From Prevotella sp. UBA3294 (GTDB taxonomy: Bacteria > Bacteroidota > Bacteroidia > Bacteroidales > Bacteroidaceae): a DNA stretch of 64,000 bases. The stretch covers positions 29,033-93,032 of the forward strand of contig DETG01000121.1 of NCBI GenBank assembly GCA_002361535.1, written 5' to 3'. A model generated the notes under the pieces. The model saw only the letters and a list, made by a program, of their open reading frames with translations. It was not told where the DNA came from and ran no database searches. Below are positions 1-9,134 of the stretch, in pieces; the stretch's first letter is position 1, and every line of letters starts with the position of its first letter. The position numbers were made by a program, and so were the translations under genes.

Positions 1-684
1 AGTGATGCCTGTTCAGAGGCTATCCGCGACTGGTGCTGTCATCCCTCAGACACATTCTATATTGTCGGATCTACCATGGGGCCACATCCCTATCCTGATA
101 TCGTGGCACGTATGCAGAGCGTGATCTCTGAGGAGATCAAATGGCAGCTGCAGGAGAAAGTGGGACGCGACTATCCTGATTATCTCATCGCCTGCATCGG
201 TGGCGGCAGTAATGCGGCTGGTACCATCTATCATTACATCGATGATGAGCGGGTGAAGATCGTGCTGGCTGAGGCCGGCGGACAAGGTGTCGATACCGAC
301 CGCACTGCGGCAACGATGCACCGCGGCACCGTTGGCATCCTTCATGGTTCGAAGATGTTGGTGATGCAGACACCCGATGGACAGATTGAGGAGGCTTTTA
401 CCATTTCTGCGGGTCTTGACTACCCCGGGGTGGGACCCATGCACTGTAACATGGCAGTGAAAGGCCGGAGCAAAGTGCTGGCCATCAATGATGATGAGGC
501 GATCCGTGGTGGCTATGAACTGACCCGTCTGGAGGGTATTATCCCAGCTATAGAGAGTGCCCATGCCATTGCTGCCCTTGAGAAACTCAGCTTCCTGCCC
601 GACGACGTGGTGGTGCTGACGGTCAGCGGACGGGGTGACAAGGATATAGAAACCTATTTAAACCATCACGACTATGCATCATAA
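1..684 (+). CDS. trpB: Tryptophan synthase beta subunit, 5' truncated by window edge
   Basis: Cytoplasmic PLP enzyme that condenses indole with serine to give tryptophan. The frame is open from base 1 and gives the last 227 residues of a protein normally near 390-400. Visible family marks are GPHPYPD (window residues 27-33), the PLP-phosphate loop GGGSNAAG (67-74), and the C-terminal segment SAGLDYPGVGP. The catalytic lysine lies outside the window. The stop overlaps the trpE start by 11 bases, so the genes are translationally coupled. Identity is secure. Confidence 0.95.
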   Translation, partial: SDACSEAIRDWCCHPSDTFYIVGSTMGPHPYPDIVARMQSVISEEIKWQLQEKVGRDYPDYLIACIGGGSNAAGTIYHYIDDERVKIVLAEAGGQGVDTDRTAATMHRGTVGILHGSKMLVMQTPDGQIEEAFTISAGLDYPGVGPMHCNMAVKGRSKVLAINDDEAIRGGYELTRLEGIIPAIESAHAIAALEKLSFLPDDVVVLTVSGRGDKDIETYLNHHDYAS

Positions 685-2143
685 CCAGTCATGTAACAGA
701 TTCTGTTATGTCACTCAGAGTACAACGATTCTCGGTGACCTCTACACACCGGTGGGTGTCTATCTCTCTTTGCGTGACCTCTATCCACAGAGTGTTCTGA
801 TGGAGAGCTCCGACTACCACGATTCGAACAACAGTCGGTCGTTCATCGGTATCCATCCCATGGCCAGTGTGGCTATCAGTCATGGGGAGAGTGTCTGCAC
901 CTTCCCCGATGGCAGTGTGAAACGCCATGCTGTGGGAAAGGAGTACCGCTCCGACCATGCTATCAACGACTTCCTCCAACACTTCGAAGTGAACGGTGAT
1001 GGCGCCGACTACTGCGGACTGTACGGATATACCTCGTTCAATGCCGTCCGTTACTTCGAGGATATTCCTGTGAAGGATGAGACAATGGAGAAAAACGATG
1101 CACCGGATATGTACTATATCCTTTACCGTGACATCATTGTCTTCGATCACCATAACAGTAAGATAACCCTCATCACCCTGCAACCCTCTGCCGTCTCTTC
1201 TCCTTCGGAGGGAGGATCTGGCACTGTCACCTCCTCTCCCCTCGATGAACTCCTGAAGGCGATGAACCGTAGCCGGGGCAAAACCTACGACTTCCACCCT
1301 GTAGGGGATCCCCTTTCTACACTTACCGACGAACAGCACAAGGCGAATATCCGGAAGGGTATCCAACACTGTCTGCGGGGCGATGTCTTCCAGATCGTCC
1401 TCTCCCGTCGTTTTATCCAACGGTATGAAGGCGACGACTTCAAACTCTATCGTGCCCTGCGGAGTATCAATCCCTCACCTTATTTATTCTATTTCGACTT
1501 CGGCGGCTTCCGAATCTTCGGCTCTTCCCCAGAGACTCATTGCCGAATAGAGAAAAATGAGAACGGGGAGTATGTGGCTTTCATCGACCCGATAGCCGGT
1601 ACGACACAACGCACAGGACATCCGGAACAGGATAGGGAAAATGCTGAGTATCTGCGCAATGACCCGAAAGAGAATGCTGAACATGTGATGTTGGTCGATC
1701 TGGCACGTAACGATTTGTCACGGAATTGCCACCATGTGAAGGTAGATTTCTACAAAGACTTGCAATACTACAGTCATGTCATCCACCTCGTCTCACGTGT
1801 CAGTGGTACACTCGACAAGGGAGCCGATCCCATCAAGGCTTTCATCGACACTTTCCCCGCCGGCACGTTGTCGGGTGCTCCCAAGGTGCGTGCCATGCAG
1901 CTGATCTCGGAATACGAACCCCATAACCGGGGGGCTTACGGCGGATGTATAGGCTATATCGGATTCAACCGGACACTGAACCAGGCCATCACCATCCGAA
2001 CCTTTGTGAGCCGGAATGGTGAACTGTGGTTCCAGGCAGGGGGTGGCATCGTGGCCAAAAGCAACGAGGACTATGAATTACAGGAAGTAAACAACAAATT
2101 AGGTGCGCTCCGGCGTGCCATTATGACGGCAGAGAAATTATGA
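674..2143 (+). CDS. trpE: Anthranilate synthase component I
   Basis: Converts chorismate to anthranilate using ammonia supplied by TrpG. The 489-residue length is normal. The N-terminal regulatory domain carries an ESSD motif resembling the tryptophan-binding LLES segment of the family, which suggests feedback inhibition. The C-terminal chorismate-binding domain shows DPIAGTTQRTG, LVDLARND, the TFPAGTLSGAPK block and QAGGGIVAKS. The start inside the trpB end and the ATGA overlap with trpG support an operon trpB-trpE-trpG. No attenuator can be judged because the operon start is outside the window. Confidence 0.96.
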   Translation: MHHNQSCNRFCYVTQSTTILGDLYTPVGVYLSLRDLYPQSVLMESSDYHDSNNSRSFIGIHPMASVAISHGESVCTFPDGSVKRHAVGKEYRSDHAINDFLQHFEVNGDGADYCGLYGYTSFNAVRYFEDIPVKDETMEKNDAPDMYYILYRDIIVFDHHNSKITLITLQPSAVSSPSEGGSGTVTSSPLDELLKAMNRSRGKTYDFHPVGDPLSTLTDEQHKANIRKGIQHCLRGDVFQIVLSRRFIQRYEGDDFKLYRALRSINPSPYLFYFDFGGFRIFGSSPETHCRIEKNENGEYVAFIDPIAGTTQRTGHPEQDRENAEYLRNDPKENAEHVMLVDLARNDLSRNCHHVKVDFYKDLQYYSHVIHLVSRVSGTLDKGADPIKAFIDTFPAGTLSGAPKVRAMQLISEYEPHNRGAYGGCIGYIGFNRTLNQAITIRTFVSRNGELWFQAGGGIVAKSNEDYELQEVNNKLGALRRAIMTAEKL

Positions 2144-2703
2144 AGATAGTAATCATAGACAACTATGACTCGTTTACTTATAATTTGAGTCATTTGTTGA
2201 AAGAGTTAGGGGCAGAGGTGACTGTCTGCCGTAACGATCAGTTCGAACTGTCGCAGCTGGAGTGTTTCGATAAAATTGTGCTGAGTCCGGGACCGGGCAT
2301 TCCTGCTGAGGCTGGACTGTTGCTTGACGTGATCCGTACTTATGCAGGGCGGAAGCCCATACTGGGTGTCTGCTTAGGTCATCAGGCTATCGGTGAGGTG
2401 TTCGGCGGAAAACTGGAGAACCTCTCCGACGTGTTCCATGGGGTGGCTACTGTGGGTACGGTACTGAAAAAGGATACGTTGTTTGCTGGTTGTCCTACCC
2501 GTCTTACCATGGGGCGTTACCACTCTTGGGTGGTATCCCGTGAGTCATTTCCCGCCTGTCTGGAAATCCTTGCTGAGAGTGATGAAGGACAGATCATGGC
2601 ACTGCGCCATCGTGACTATGATATTCATGGCATCCAGTTCCATCCTGAAAGTGTGCTGACTCCCGATGGCCGTACCATCCTCAGTAATTGGCTGGGTCGT
2701 TAA
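2140..2703 (+). CDS. trpG: Anthranilate synthase component II (glutamine amidotransferase)
   Basis: Releases ammonia from glutamine for TrpE. The 187-residue protein is a stand-alone class I amidotransferase without a fused TrpD domain. The oxyanion motif SPGPG is at 49-53, nucleophile Cys78 lies in GVCLGH, and His168/Glu170 lie in HPES. The start overlaps the trpE stop (ATGA). In many Bacteroidales trpD, trpC, trpF and trpA follow; here the next gene is an unrelated glucanase with its own promoter, so the trp operon ends or is split at this point. PabA function is possible by sequence but unlikely given the neighbours. Confidence 0.93.
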   Translation: MKIVIIDNYDSFTYNLSHLLKELGAEVTVCRNDQFELSQLECFDKIVLSPGPGIPAEAGLLLDVIRTYAGRKPILGVCLGHQAIGEVFGGKLENLSDVFHGVATVGTVLKKDTLFAGCPTRLTMGRYHSWVVSRESFPACLEILAESDEGQIMALRHRDYDIHGIQFHPESVLTPDGRTILSNWLGR

Positions 2704-2721
2704 AAAATATTCATGGAGTTG

Positions 2722-2753
2722 GTTGCTGATTTGAATATAAAGCATTATCTTTG
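2722..2753 (+). promoter_or_regulatory. Bacteroidetes-type promoter of the GH5 gene
   Basis: TATCTTTG at 2746-2753 matches the TAnnTTTG -7 consensus, with a weak -33-like GTTG at 2722-2725 and a 20-base spacer. It argues against the upstream TTG start at 2751, which would lie within the promoter. Confidence 0.65.
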
Positions 2754-2774
2754 CACTGTCTATCAAAAATAGCC

Positions 2775-4475
2775 ATGAGAAAATTTCTACTTACCTTGAT
2801 GCTGTTGACAGCAACGTTCTGGGCGACAGCCGATGATTTTGAGAATGCAACACTCGCTGTGAAGAATATGGGACTGGGATGGAACTTAGGTAACACCCTC
2901 GATGCCCATGATGGTGACAATGGCTCGCGGATAACCGATGTGGTGAAAGCCGAGACCTATTGGGGACAGCCTGTCACTAAACCGGATCTGATGGTGATGA
3001 TGAAAGAGGCTGGCTTCGGTGCCATCCGTGTGCCTGTCACTTGGTATCCCCACATGGATACTAACGGAAAGGTGGATGATGCCTGGATGAAAAGGGTGCA
3101 TGAGGTGGTTGACTATGTGCTCGATGCTGGTATGTACTGTATCCTGAACGTTCATCACGATACGGGAGCCGGGAATACTGCCTGGCTCATTGCCGATGAG
3201 ACAGTGTATAACGATACGAAAGAGAGATACGAGAACTTGTGGAAGCAGATCGCTGTGGAGTTCAAAGACTATGGGGAACGCCTGCTCTTCGAGAGTTACA
3301 ACGAAATGCTCGACAGCAAACGCTCTTGGTGCTTCTCTTCGTTCAATACTACGAACAGATATGATGCTGCTATTGCGAAGTCGGCTTACAGTGCTATCAA
3401 CAGCTATGCCCAAAGCTTCGTCAACGTGGTACGTGCCACAGGCGGAAATAATGCCTGCCGTAACTTGGTGGTGAACACCTATGGTGCATGTAGCGGCAGC
3501 GGAACATGGAACACGCATCTGACCGACCCGCTGAAGGAGATGAAACTTCCTCAGGACAATGCGCAGAACCACTTGATCTTTGAAATTCATTCCTATTTAG
3601 ACGTAACAAACTTGTCGAACGTGAAAAAGGAAGTGGATGACATGATTACCAAATTGAATAACCACTTGGCATCGAAAGGGGCGCCTGTGATTTTTGGGGA
3701 ATGGGGAACGAGTAATGTTGATGCAGGCACCGACTATACTGACCGTCGTGAGAATATGATTGCCTTCATGCGCTATTTCATAGAGAAGTGTAAGGAGAAT
3801 CATATCGGTACATTCTATTGGATGGGGCTCTCCGACGGAATGCCGAGATCACTTCCTGCCTTCCAGCAACCAGACTTGGTGGAGGCAATGACGCAGGCTT
3901 TCTATGGCGACAGTTTCCAGGCGATGATTCCCACCGTGGATGATTATGAGTTAAGCTATACGGTCAATTATTATGGACAATGGCAGGAACTGAACCTTGT
4001 CAATAGCGAGATCGTAACGAATGATTATCAGAGTGTTACCGTTGAGTTGGGAGAGGTGCCTGCCAATGATCTCCTGCAGGTGAAGGTGTATGGTGCCAGT
4101 GATGGAAAAGAAACCTATCAGCCGGTGTCCTCGTCCAGCTTGTCAACTACCGTCACCTTCGATGCCTCTAAACTGGGCACGAAGATTCGACGTGTCACGT
4201 TGCAATATACCCAGTCACAGGCCTACGCTATCGGAGTGAAGCGGGTGATCCTGACAAAAAAAGACGGTACGGAGCAGGAGATGACTCCCAGTGTGTTCTG
4301 GGGTTGTAGTCTCTCCGTAGAGGCACGGAGGAAAGCAACTGGTATTGTGTCACCTGTATGGAATGCGGTGGATGACCATGTTGACGGCAACGTCTATAAC
4401 CTGTCAGGACAGCGGGTCGCCCATCCTTCGAAGGGTATCTATATCTATAAGGGAAAGAAATATGTGGTGAGATGA
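2775..4475 (+). CDS. Secreted glycoside hydrolase family 5 (cellulase-like endoglucanase)
   Basis: Predicted to cleave beta-1,4-linked polysaccharide outside the cytoplasm. ATG at 2775 is chosen because the upstream TTG (2751) lies in the promoter and the resulting N terminus is a clean signal peptide (residues 1-19, cleavage near ATA/DDF). The catalytic domain spans about 25-385: GWNLGNTLDA (35-44), the acid/base Glu177 in SYNEM, and nucleophile Glu309 in FGEWG. A beta-rich region of about 150 residues follows, perhaps carbohydrate binding. The tail SGQRVAxPxKGIYIYKGKK resembles that of the C10 protease in this window and may be a sorting or surface signal. Substrate (cellulose, glucan, mannan or xyloglucan) is not determined. 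Confidence 0.9.
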   Translation: MRKFLLTLMLLTATFWATADDFENATLAVKNMGLGWNLGNTLDAHDGDNGSRITDVVKAETYWGQPVTKPDLMVMMKEAGFGAIRVPVTWYPHMDTNGKVDDAWMKRVHEVVDYVLDAGMYCILNVHHDTGAGNTAWLIADETVYNDTKERYENLWKQIAVEFKDYGERLLFESYNEMLDSKRSWCFSSFNTTNRYDAAIAKSAYSAINSYAQSFVNVVRATGGNNACRNLVVNTYGACSGSGTWNTHLTDPLKEMKLPQDNAQNHLIFEIHSYLDVTNLSNVKKEVDDMITKLNNHLASKGAPVIFGEWGTSNVDAGTDYTDRRENMIAFMRYFIEKCKENHIGTFYWMGLSDGMPRSLPAFQQPDLVEAMTQAFYGDSFQAMIPTVDDYELSYTVNYYGQWQELNLVNSEIVTNDYQSVTVELGEVPANDLLQVKVYGASDGKETYQPVSSSSLSTTVTFDASKLGTKIRRVTLQYTQSQAYAIGVKRVILTKKDGTEQEMTPSVFWGCSLSVEARRKATGIVSPVWNAVDDHVDGNVYNLSGQRVAHPSKGIYIYKGKKYVVR

Positions 4476-4493
4476 GAGTGGTGAATCACTCTC
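4474..4493. terminator. Hairpin between convergent genes, possible bidirectional terminator
   Basis: Perfect 7-bp inverted repeat GAGAGTG/CACTCTC with a 6-base loop. It starts within the GH5 stop codon and lies 8 bases from the end of the convergent antiterminator gene. There is no long T tract, so termination is an inference from position. Confidence 0.5.
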
Positions 4494-4500
4494 GTCTCGT

Positions 4501-5106
4501 CTATTCCATCTTCTGACAGCACCAGCGGGTCACCTTCATCATGACGGCCATACCGGGAATCTCCTTGAGAAGGTAGTATTTGCCGCTGGAGCGAACCAAA
4601 CGACCGGATAGACCTTTCAGTGGACCGTGTGTCACCATCACACGGTCCCCTTTCTTTAGTTTTGCCTCATCCTCACTGAGGTATTTTTTCAAGAGGAGCT
4701 CGGGGTTGCACATAATCATGAACTCCTGCATCTGACGGGCCGGAATCTGATAGAATATGCTACTGCCACGGGTCTTACGGATGATGTAGAAATGTCCTTT
4801 GTAGCGTTGCTCCATCAGTTCCTGCAGCAGCTTGTCAGTCATGGTCTTCTTGATGAAGATCAGATTGGAGACTACAGGACGCAGCTCATGACGGCGCTTC
4901 CCCTTACGGTCGATGAAAACAACATCTTGTATAGGGAAAAACGATTCTACGTCATTCGCAATCAGGTAATCAGCCATTTCCTTGGGGCGCAGACCGAAAA
5001 GCTGAACACCGAACCATGGGGTGGTGTCGCTGTCGTTCAATGCGCTCTCATCATATATGGGCTTCTCATCCTCCTCATCAATATGATTTAATTTCTCGTC
5101 TTTCAT
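4501..5106 (-). CDS. UpxY-family (NusG-like) transcription antiterminator
   Basis: A 201-residue NusG paralogue. After an acidic N-terminal tail of about 28 residues comes an NGN-like domain starting at WFGVQLFG, then a KOW-type segment at about 149-175 (KKGDRVMVTHGPLKG). Proteins of this type in Bacteroides (UpxY) bind RNA polymerase during transcription of a capsule leader and prevent early termination of long polysaccharide operons. It is the last gene after prfC (15-base gap) and about 13 kb from the first polysaccharide leader in this window. Regulation of that locus is an inference; it may instead be a general NusG paralogue. Confidence 0.8.
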   Translation of the reverse strand: MKDEKLNHIDEEDEKPIYDESALNDSDTTPWFGVQLFGLRPKEMADYLIANDVESFFPIQDVVFIDRKGKRRHELRPVVSNLIFIKKTMTDKLLQELMEQRYKGHFYIIRKTRGSSIFYQIPARQMQEFMIMCNPELLLKKYLSEDEAKLKKGDRVMVTHGPLKGLSGRLVRSSGKYYLLKEIPGMAVMMKVTRWCCQKME

Positions 5107-5121
5107 CTCTTATCTCTCTTC

Positions 5122-6741
5122 TCAAAACTCACTGGTAAAGTGGAATCTGATGTGCTCAAAGTCCTGCTGGGCCATCTGCAGTACATAGCCGGAGTCGGCT
5201 AAGAACACATCGCGCCCGTCTTTGTCCTTGGCCATATATTGGTATTTGCGTTTCTTAAAGGCCTCCAGCTCTTTCTCATCATCGGCCTCTATCCAGCATG
5301 CCTTGTACAGATGGACAGGCTCCCAGCGGCATTTTGCATTATACTCGTTCTCCAAACGGTACTGGATCACCTCGAACTGTAACTGTCCCACCGTTCCGAT
5401 AATCTTGCGGTTATTGAACTGGTTGACAAACATCTGGGCCACTCCCTCGTCCATCAGCTGGTCGATACCTTTATTCAGCTGCTTGGCTTTCATCGGGTCA
5501 TCATTCTCGATATATTTGAACATCTCGGGAGAGAAGGAGGGCAGACCGCGGAAATGCAGCTGTTCTCCTTCTGTCAGGGTGTCACCGATCTTGAAGATAC
5601 CATTGTCGGGCAATCCTACAATATCACCTGGATAGGCTTCCTCGATGGTGCTCTTACGCTGGGCCATGAACTGGGTAGGCGAGGAGAAACGAACGGTCTT
5701 GCCCTGACGTACCAATAAATAAGGCTGGTTTCGTACGAACTTACCACTGCACACCTTACAGAATGCAATACATGAACGGTGGTTCGGATCGATGTTTGCC
5801 GTGATCTTGAAGATGAAGCCGGTGAATTTCTGCTCCTCTGGCGATACCATGCGCTCCTCTGCCTTGGTAGGGCGGGGACTCGGTGCTATCTCCACGAAGC
5901 AGTTTAACAACTCCTGTACACCGAAATTGTTCAGGGCTGAGCCGAAGAAAACGGGGGCAACCTCCGCACTACGGTAGGTCTCCACGTCAAACTCCGGATA
6001 AACACCATCCACCAGTTCAAGATCCTCGCGTAATTTCTCTGCATCTTGTTCTCCAATCACATCATCAACATACAGGTGACTACTCCCCTCGCCCGTTGGA
6101 GAGGGGTTGGGGGTGAGGCTTACCTCCACCTTCTCCGTCACTCGTTGCTTGTCGGGAGTAAAGAGGTCGAGCTTGTTCTCGTAAATGTTATAAACACCTT
6201 TGAATTTCGCACCTTGGTTGATAGGCCACGACAAGGGACGTACCTTGATTTCCAGTTCTTGTTCCAACTCATCCAAGAGGTCAAAAGGATCGCGCCCTTC
6301 ACGATCCATCTTATTGATGAAGATAATAACTGGCGTGTTCCGCATCCTACAGACATTCATCAGTTTTCGTGTCTGTGCCTCCACACCTTTCGCCCCATCG
6401 ACAACGATAATGGCAGAGTCAACGGCTGTCAGCGTACGGTAAGTGTCTTCGGCGAAGTCTTGGTGTCCCGGGGTGTCGAGGATATTCACCTTATATTCAA
6501 TACCCGACTCCTCTGGGGTGTAGTCGAACTCCATCACAGAGGTGCTTACTGAGATACCACGTTGCTTCTCGATATCCATCCAGTCGGAAGTGGCGGTCTT
6601 CTTGATCTTGTTACTCTTCACGGCACCCGCCACCTGTATCTGTCCTCCAAACAGCAGGAACTTCTCCGTAAGAGTGGTCTTACCGGCATCGGGGTGCGAT
6701 ATAATGGCGAATGTTCGCCTACGTTCTATTTCTTGATTCAC
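5122..6741 (-). CDS. prfC: Peptide chain release factor 3
   Basis: GTPase that recycles RF1/RF2 from the ribosome after termination. The protein has 539 residues with SHPDAGKTT (P-loop, 15-23), DTPGHQDF (89-96) and NKMD (143-146), followed by domain 2 and the RF3 C-terminal domain. Residues about 207-224 ([13 protein letters not shown] and flanks) are not part of the family fold: they are the in-frame translation of a palindromic repeat listed separately. The gene lies 75 bases after rfbD on the same strand, possibly transcribed from the LysE-side promoter. The insertion sits between GTPase elements in what is normally a variable loop, so function is probably kept. Confidence 0.95.
   Translation of the reverse strand: MNQEIERRRTFAIISHPDAGKTTLTEKFLLFGGQIQVAGAVKSNKIKKTATSDWMDIEKQRGISVSTSVMEFDYTPEESGIEYKVNILDTPGHQDFAEDTYRTLTAVDSAIIVVDGAKGVEAQTRKLMNVCRMRNTPVIIFINKMDREGRDPFDLLDELEQELEIKVRPLSWPINQGAKFKGVYNIYENKLDLFTPDKQRVTEKVEVSLTPNPSPTGEGSSHLYVDDVIGEQDAEKLREDLELVDGVYPEFDVETYRSAEVAPVFFGSALNNFGVQELLNCFVEIAPSPRPTKAEERMVSPEEQKFTGFIFKITANIDPNHRSCIAFCKVCSGKFVRNQPYLLVRQGKTVRFSSPTQFMAQRKSTIEEAYPGDIVGLPDNGIFKIGDTLTEGEQLHFRGLPSFSPEMFKYIENDDPMKAKQLNKGIDQLMDEGVAQMFVNQFNNRKIIGTVGQLQFEVIQYRLENEYNAKCRWEPVHLYKACWIEADDEKELEAFKKRKYQYMAKDKDGRDVFLADSGYVLQMAQQDFEHIRFHFTSEF
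6083..6118. repeat. GC-rich palindromic repeat inserted in frame in prfC
   Basis: The element has a hairpin CCCCTC (6085-6090) / GAGGGG (6101-6106) followed by TTGGGGGTGAGG. On the prfC strand it reads [11 protein letters not shown]. The intergenic copy at 13959-13995 has the same architecture (CCCC stem, loop, GGGG stem, then TTGGGGG-Y-G-R-GG). Confidence 0.75.
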
Positions 6742-6801
6742 AATACTCTTATCTTATCACTTTTTCAGAATTGTTATCTGATGACTTATTCGGATCTTGA
6801 A

Positions 6802-6835
6802 GGTAATCATACCTCTCATTTCTCATCTCTCATTT
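6802..6835. repeat. GGTAATCATACC-CTCTCA repeat forming the end of rfbD
   Basis: Begins GGTAATCATACCTCTCA and continues as a CTCAT-rich run. The last codons and the stop of rfbD (minus strand, MRDEK) are read from this repeat. Other copies: 13853-13934, 17302-17337 and 63312-63381. Confidence 0.7.
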
Positions 6836-7676
6836 TGCTTACGCATTCCCTCAGGCTCTCTTCCCAGTAGGGGATGTCGAGGCCAAAGGTGGCTTTGATC
6901 TTCGTCTTGTCGAGCACGGAGTAGTGCGGACGGTTGGCTGGAGTGGGATATTCCTCGGTGTGCAAAGGACTCACCCGACAACTTGTGATGCCGGCAATGC
7001 GGTGGATGGCTTTCGTGAAGTCGTACCAGCTGGTCACGCCTTCATTGGAGAAATGATATACTCCTGGAATGATACCTTTGTTGATGATGGTCATGATAGC
7101 GACAGCTAAGTCACGGGCATACGTCGGCGTACCGATCTGATCAAAGATCACGCCCAGCTGTTCCTTCTCCTTACCCAAACGGATCATCGTCTTCACAAAG
7201 TTATTACCGAAACTGCTGTACAACCATGCCGTACGGATGATGACACTGTTCTTGCAGAACTTCTGCACGCCTAACTCGCCGGCGAGTTTCGTCGAACCAT
7301 AGACACTGTCGGGACAAGGAGTGTCGGTCTCCACATAAGGTGTATGCTTCGTACCGTTGAACACATAGTCGGTGGAGATCTGGATTATCCATCCACCCCG
7401 TTTCTCGATGGCAGCAGCTAAGTAGGCGGGAGCCACGGTGTTCAGACTGGTACACAGTTCCTTGTTGCTCTCAGCCTTGTCCACGGCGGTGTAGGCAGCG
7501 CAGTTCACGATACCGTCTATTTTCTTTTCTGCCACGAACTGTTCCACGGCCAGCTGGTTGGTGATGTCCAACTCTGCCACGTCGGTGTTGAACCAAGTGT
7601 GTTGCGCATTCTCTTTCTCGAGCAACTGCATCTCGTTGCCGAGTTGGCCATTACAGCCGGTAATCAATATCCTCAT
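6816..7676 (-). CDS. rfbD: dTDP-4-dehydrorhamnose reductase
   Basis: Last step of dTDP-L-rhamnose synthesis, an NADPH-dependent reduction in the cytoplasm. The 286-residue extended SDR shows TGCNGQLG (6-13), STDYVFNG (101-108) and the active-site YGSTK (Tyr126, Lys130). The other rml genes are not in this window. It follows DUF4924 by 4 bases and is 75 bases from prfC. Its final residues (about KMRDEK) and stop codon come from a dispersed repeat, so the native C terminus has probably been replaced. Confidence 0.93.
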   Translation of the reverse strand: MRILITGCNGQLGNEMQLLEKENAQHTWFNTDVAELDITNQLAVEQFVAEKKIDGIVNCAAYTAVDKAESNKELCTSLNTVAPAYLAAAIEKRGGWIIQISTDYVFNGTKHTPYVETDTPCPDSVYGSTKLAGELGVQKFCKNSVIIRTAWLYSSFGNNFVKTMIRLGKEKEQLGVIFDQIGTPTYARDLAVAIMTIINKGIIPGVYHFSNEGVTSWYDFTKAIHRIAGITSCRVSPLHTEEYPTPANRPHYSVLDKTKIKATFGLDIPYWEESLRECVSKMRDEK

Positions 7677-7680
7677 AAGC

Positions 7681-8229
7681 TTATTCGAATTCTATTCCTT
7701 CGTTTTTGTCTTTCTGATAATAGTCGCTGAGCATCCCAATGAAGGTGGTGATCTCCTTGATGGCATGCAGGGTGTTCTGACTGATCTCTTTCTTCTGCAG
7801 ACGGAGTATCATCACACCATACAGCGCATTGAAACAGGTCTCGATCTCACTCTCCTGTTTCCCGTCTCCTTTCTTCTGCCTCAGTTCAACAATAAAGGGC
7901 AAAACCTTATAATACTCACTGTTGTAGAAGGGGAACTTACTACTGGAAAGCAACTGGGCATTCAGTTCGACGAGCTGCTGCAAGACGATCTGGTTGATTT
8001 GCAGATGTCCGCTTTCACGACAACCTTCTTGGTTCATCATCCTTAGCAGGTCGCCGTACCAGTCGGTCATCTCCTCCTTCTGCTCTTCCGAATAGTCGAA
8101 CCGCTCGATATATTCCCGGCGGATCCTACTTAGTGAACAACCGTAGGCACGTATCAAATCCTCTACCTGCCACATATACAACAGGTATTCAGCGATATTT
8201 TTCTTTCTTAACTCCTGGGATACAAACAT
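7681..8229 (-). CDS. DUF4924 family protein
   Basis: A 182-residue, mostly helical, charged cytoplasmic protein with no signal peptide. It matches my memory of the Bacteroidetes-specific DUF4924 family, which commonly sits beside rfbD and a LysE-type exporter, as it does here. Marks include IAEYLLYMWQVEDLIR near the N terminus and GVMILRLQKKEIS in the C-terminal third. Function is unknown. The conserved linkage with an exporter and a nucleotide-sugar enzyme is the only hint. Confidence 0.8.
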   Translation of the reverse strand: MFVSQELRKKNIAEYLLYMWQVEDLIRAYGCSLSRIRREYIERFDYSEEQKEEMTDWYGDLLRMMNQEGCRESGHLQINQIVLQQLVELNAQLLSSSKFPFYNSEYYKVLPFIVELRQKKGDGKQESEIETCFNALYGVMILRLQKKEISQNTLHAIKEITTFIGMLSDYYQKDKNEGIEFE

Positions 8230-8248
8230 GTACTATATGAACTCTAAA

Positions 8249-8920
8249 CTAATAGTGCGGTAGCTGATACAGGTTAAACACTGTTCCAAAGAGAACAATG
8301 AGGGAAAAGATAATCACGATGGACCCAATCACCTTATTTATTATAAGGATACCACTCGTGTCGAAAATTCCACGGATCTTATCCACCAGCCATGTAAGGC
8401 CATACCACCACAGCAACGCTCCAAACGGGATGCTCAGATAACCTAAACACATCTCAATGGGGTGGTTGGGCACAACGAACGTGAACTGTGCGTACATGGC
8501 GATGAAGAGGAAGATAATCAGGGGATTGGAAAAGGTGACGAAGAATGCTGTCACCGCATTGTGTATGAGCGATCCTTTCTGCTTGCCACTCACATGCATG
8601 TTCTTCATGGGATTGCTGCGGTAACAGTAAATACCGAAACAGAGCAGCATGATACTACCGAACACCTGTAGTAGGTATTGGTAGTGGGCATTGTTGATCA
8701 TGTCCATGACGAACGACATACCGAAACCGGTGATGAGCGCATAGATAATGTCACTCACGGCGGCACCGATACCGGTCACGAAGCCGTACCAACGGCCTTT
8801 GTTCAGGGTTCGCTGAATACACAAGATACCTACAGGTCCCATCGGCGCACTGGCGATGATCCCGATCAGTATTCCCTTAAATACTAAATTTACTATGTCA
8901 ATATGAAACGCAAATGGCAT
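8249..8920 (-). CDS. LysE-family transporter
   Basis: A 223-residue inner-membrane protein with about six hydrophobic segments. The N-terminal family signature GIIASAPMGPVGILCIQ is clear, as is the long mid-protein charged loop. LysE/RhtB proteins export amino acids or related small molecules, but the substrate cannot be read from sequence. It is the first gene of the minus-strand set LysE-DUF4924-rfbD-prfC-UpxY. A TACCTTTG -7 box lies only 8 bases before the ATG, so the mRNA may be nearly leaderless. Confidence 0.85.
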   Translation of the reverse strand: MPFAFHIDIVNLVFKGILIGIIASAPMGPVGILCIQRTLNKGRWYGFVTGIGAAVSDIIYALITGFGMSFVMDMINNAHYQYLLQVFGSIMLLCFGIYCYRSNPMKNMHVSGKQKGSLIHNAVTAFFVTFSNPLIIFLFIAMYAQFTFVVPNHPIEMCLGYLSIPFGALLWWYGLTWLVDKIRGIFDTSGILIINKVIGSIVIIFSLIVLFGTVFNLYQLPHY

Positions 8921-8928
8921 ATCGGGTG

Positions 8929-8936
8929 CAAAGGTA
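8929..8936 (-). promoter_or_regulatory. -7 box of the LysE gene
   Basis: On the minus strand this reads TACCTTTG (TAnnTTTG consensus), 8 bases before the start codon. No convincing TTTG -33 element is seen. Confidence 0.5.
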
Positions 8937-9052
8937 ATAAAAAGTTACGAGATATTGGACTATGACCCTTTGTTTTTAAAGATCTTCTACGAATTTTTGT
9001 TAAATGACGGAAATAACTTTTCTTGGTAACGGGTATATCATAACTTTTTCAT

Positions 9053-9060
9053 TATCTTTG
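9053..9060 (+). promoter_or_regulatory. -7 box of the glucokinase gene
   Basis: TATCTTTG matches the Bacteroidetes -7 consensus, 74 bases upstream of the ATG. The -33 element is not obvious at the usual distance. Confidence 0.55.
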
Positions 9061-9134
9061 CATATTGAATCAGCAGGATTCAAATAACCTATTCAGAGAA
9101 AGAATGATTCTAACAACTAAAAACAATACGAAAG

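Noticed and set aside
46-564. Open frame on the minus strand opposite trpB
   Set aside because: It is a shadow of a conserved gene with no family resemblance; similar shadows oppose trpE, rfbG, ClC and others.
2751-2774. TTG start for the GH5 gene
   Set aside because: The TTG lies in the -7 box TATCTTTG; ATG 2775 gives a proper signal peptide.
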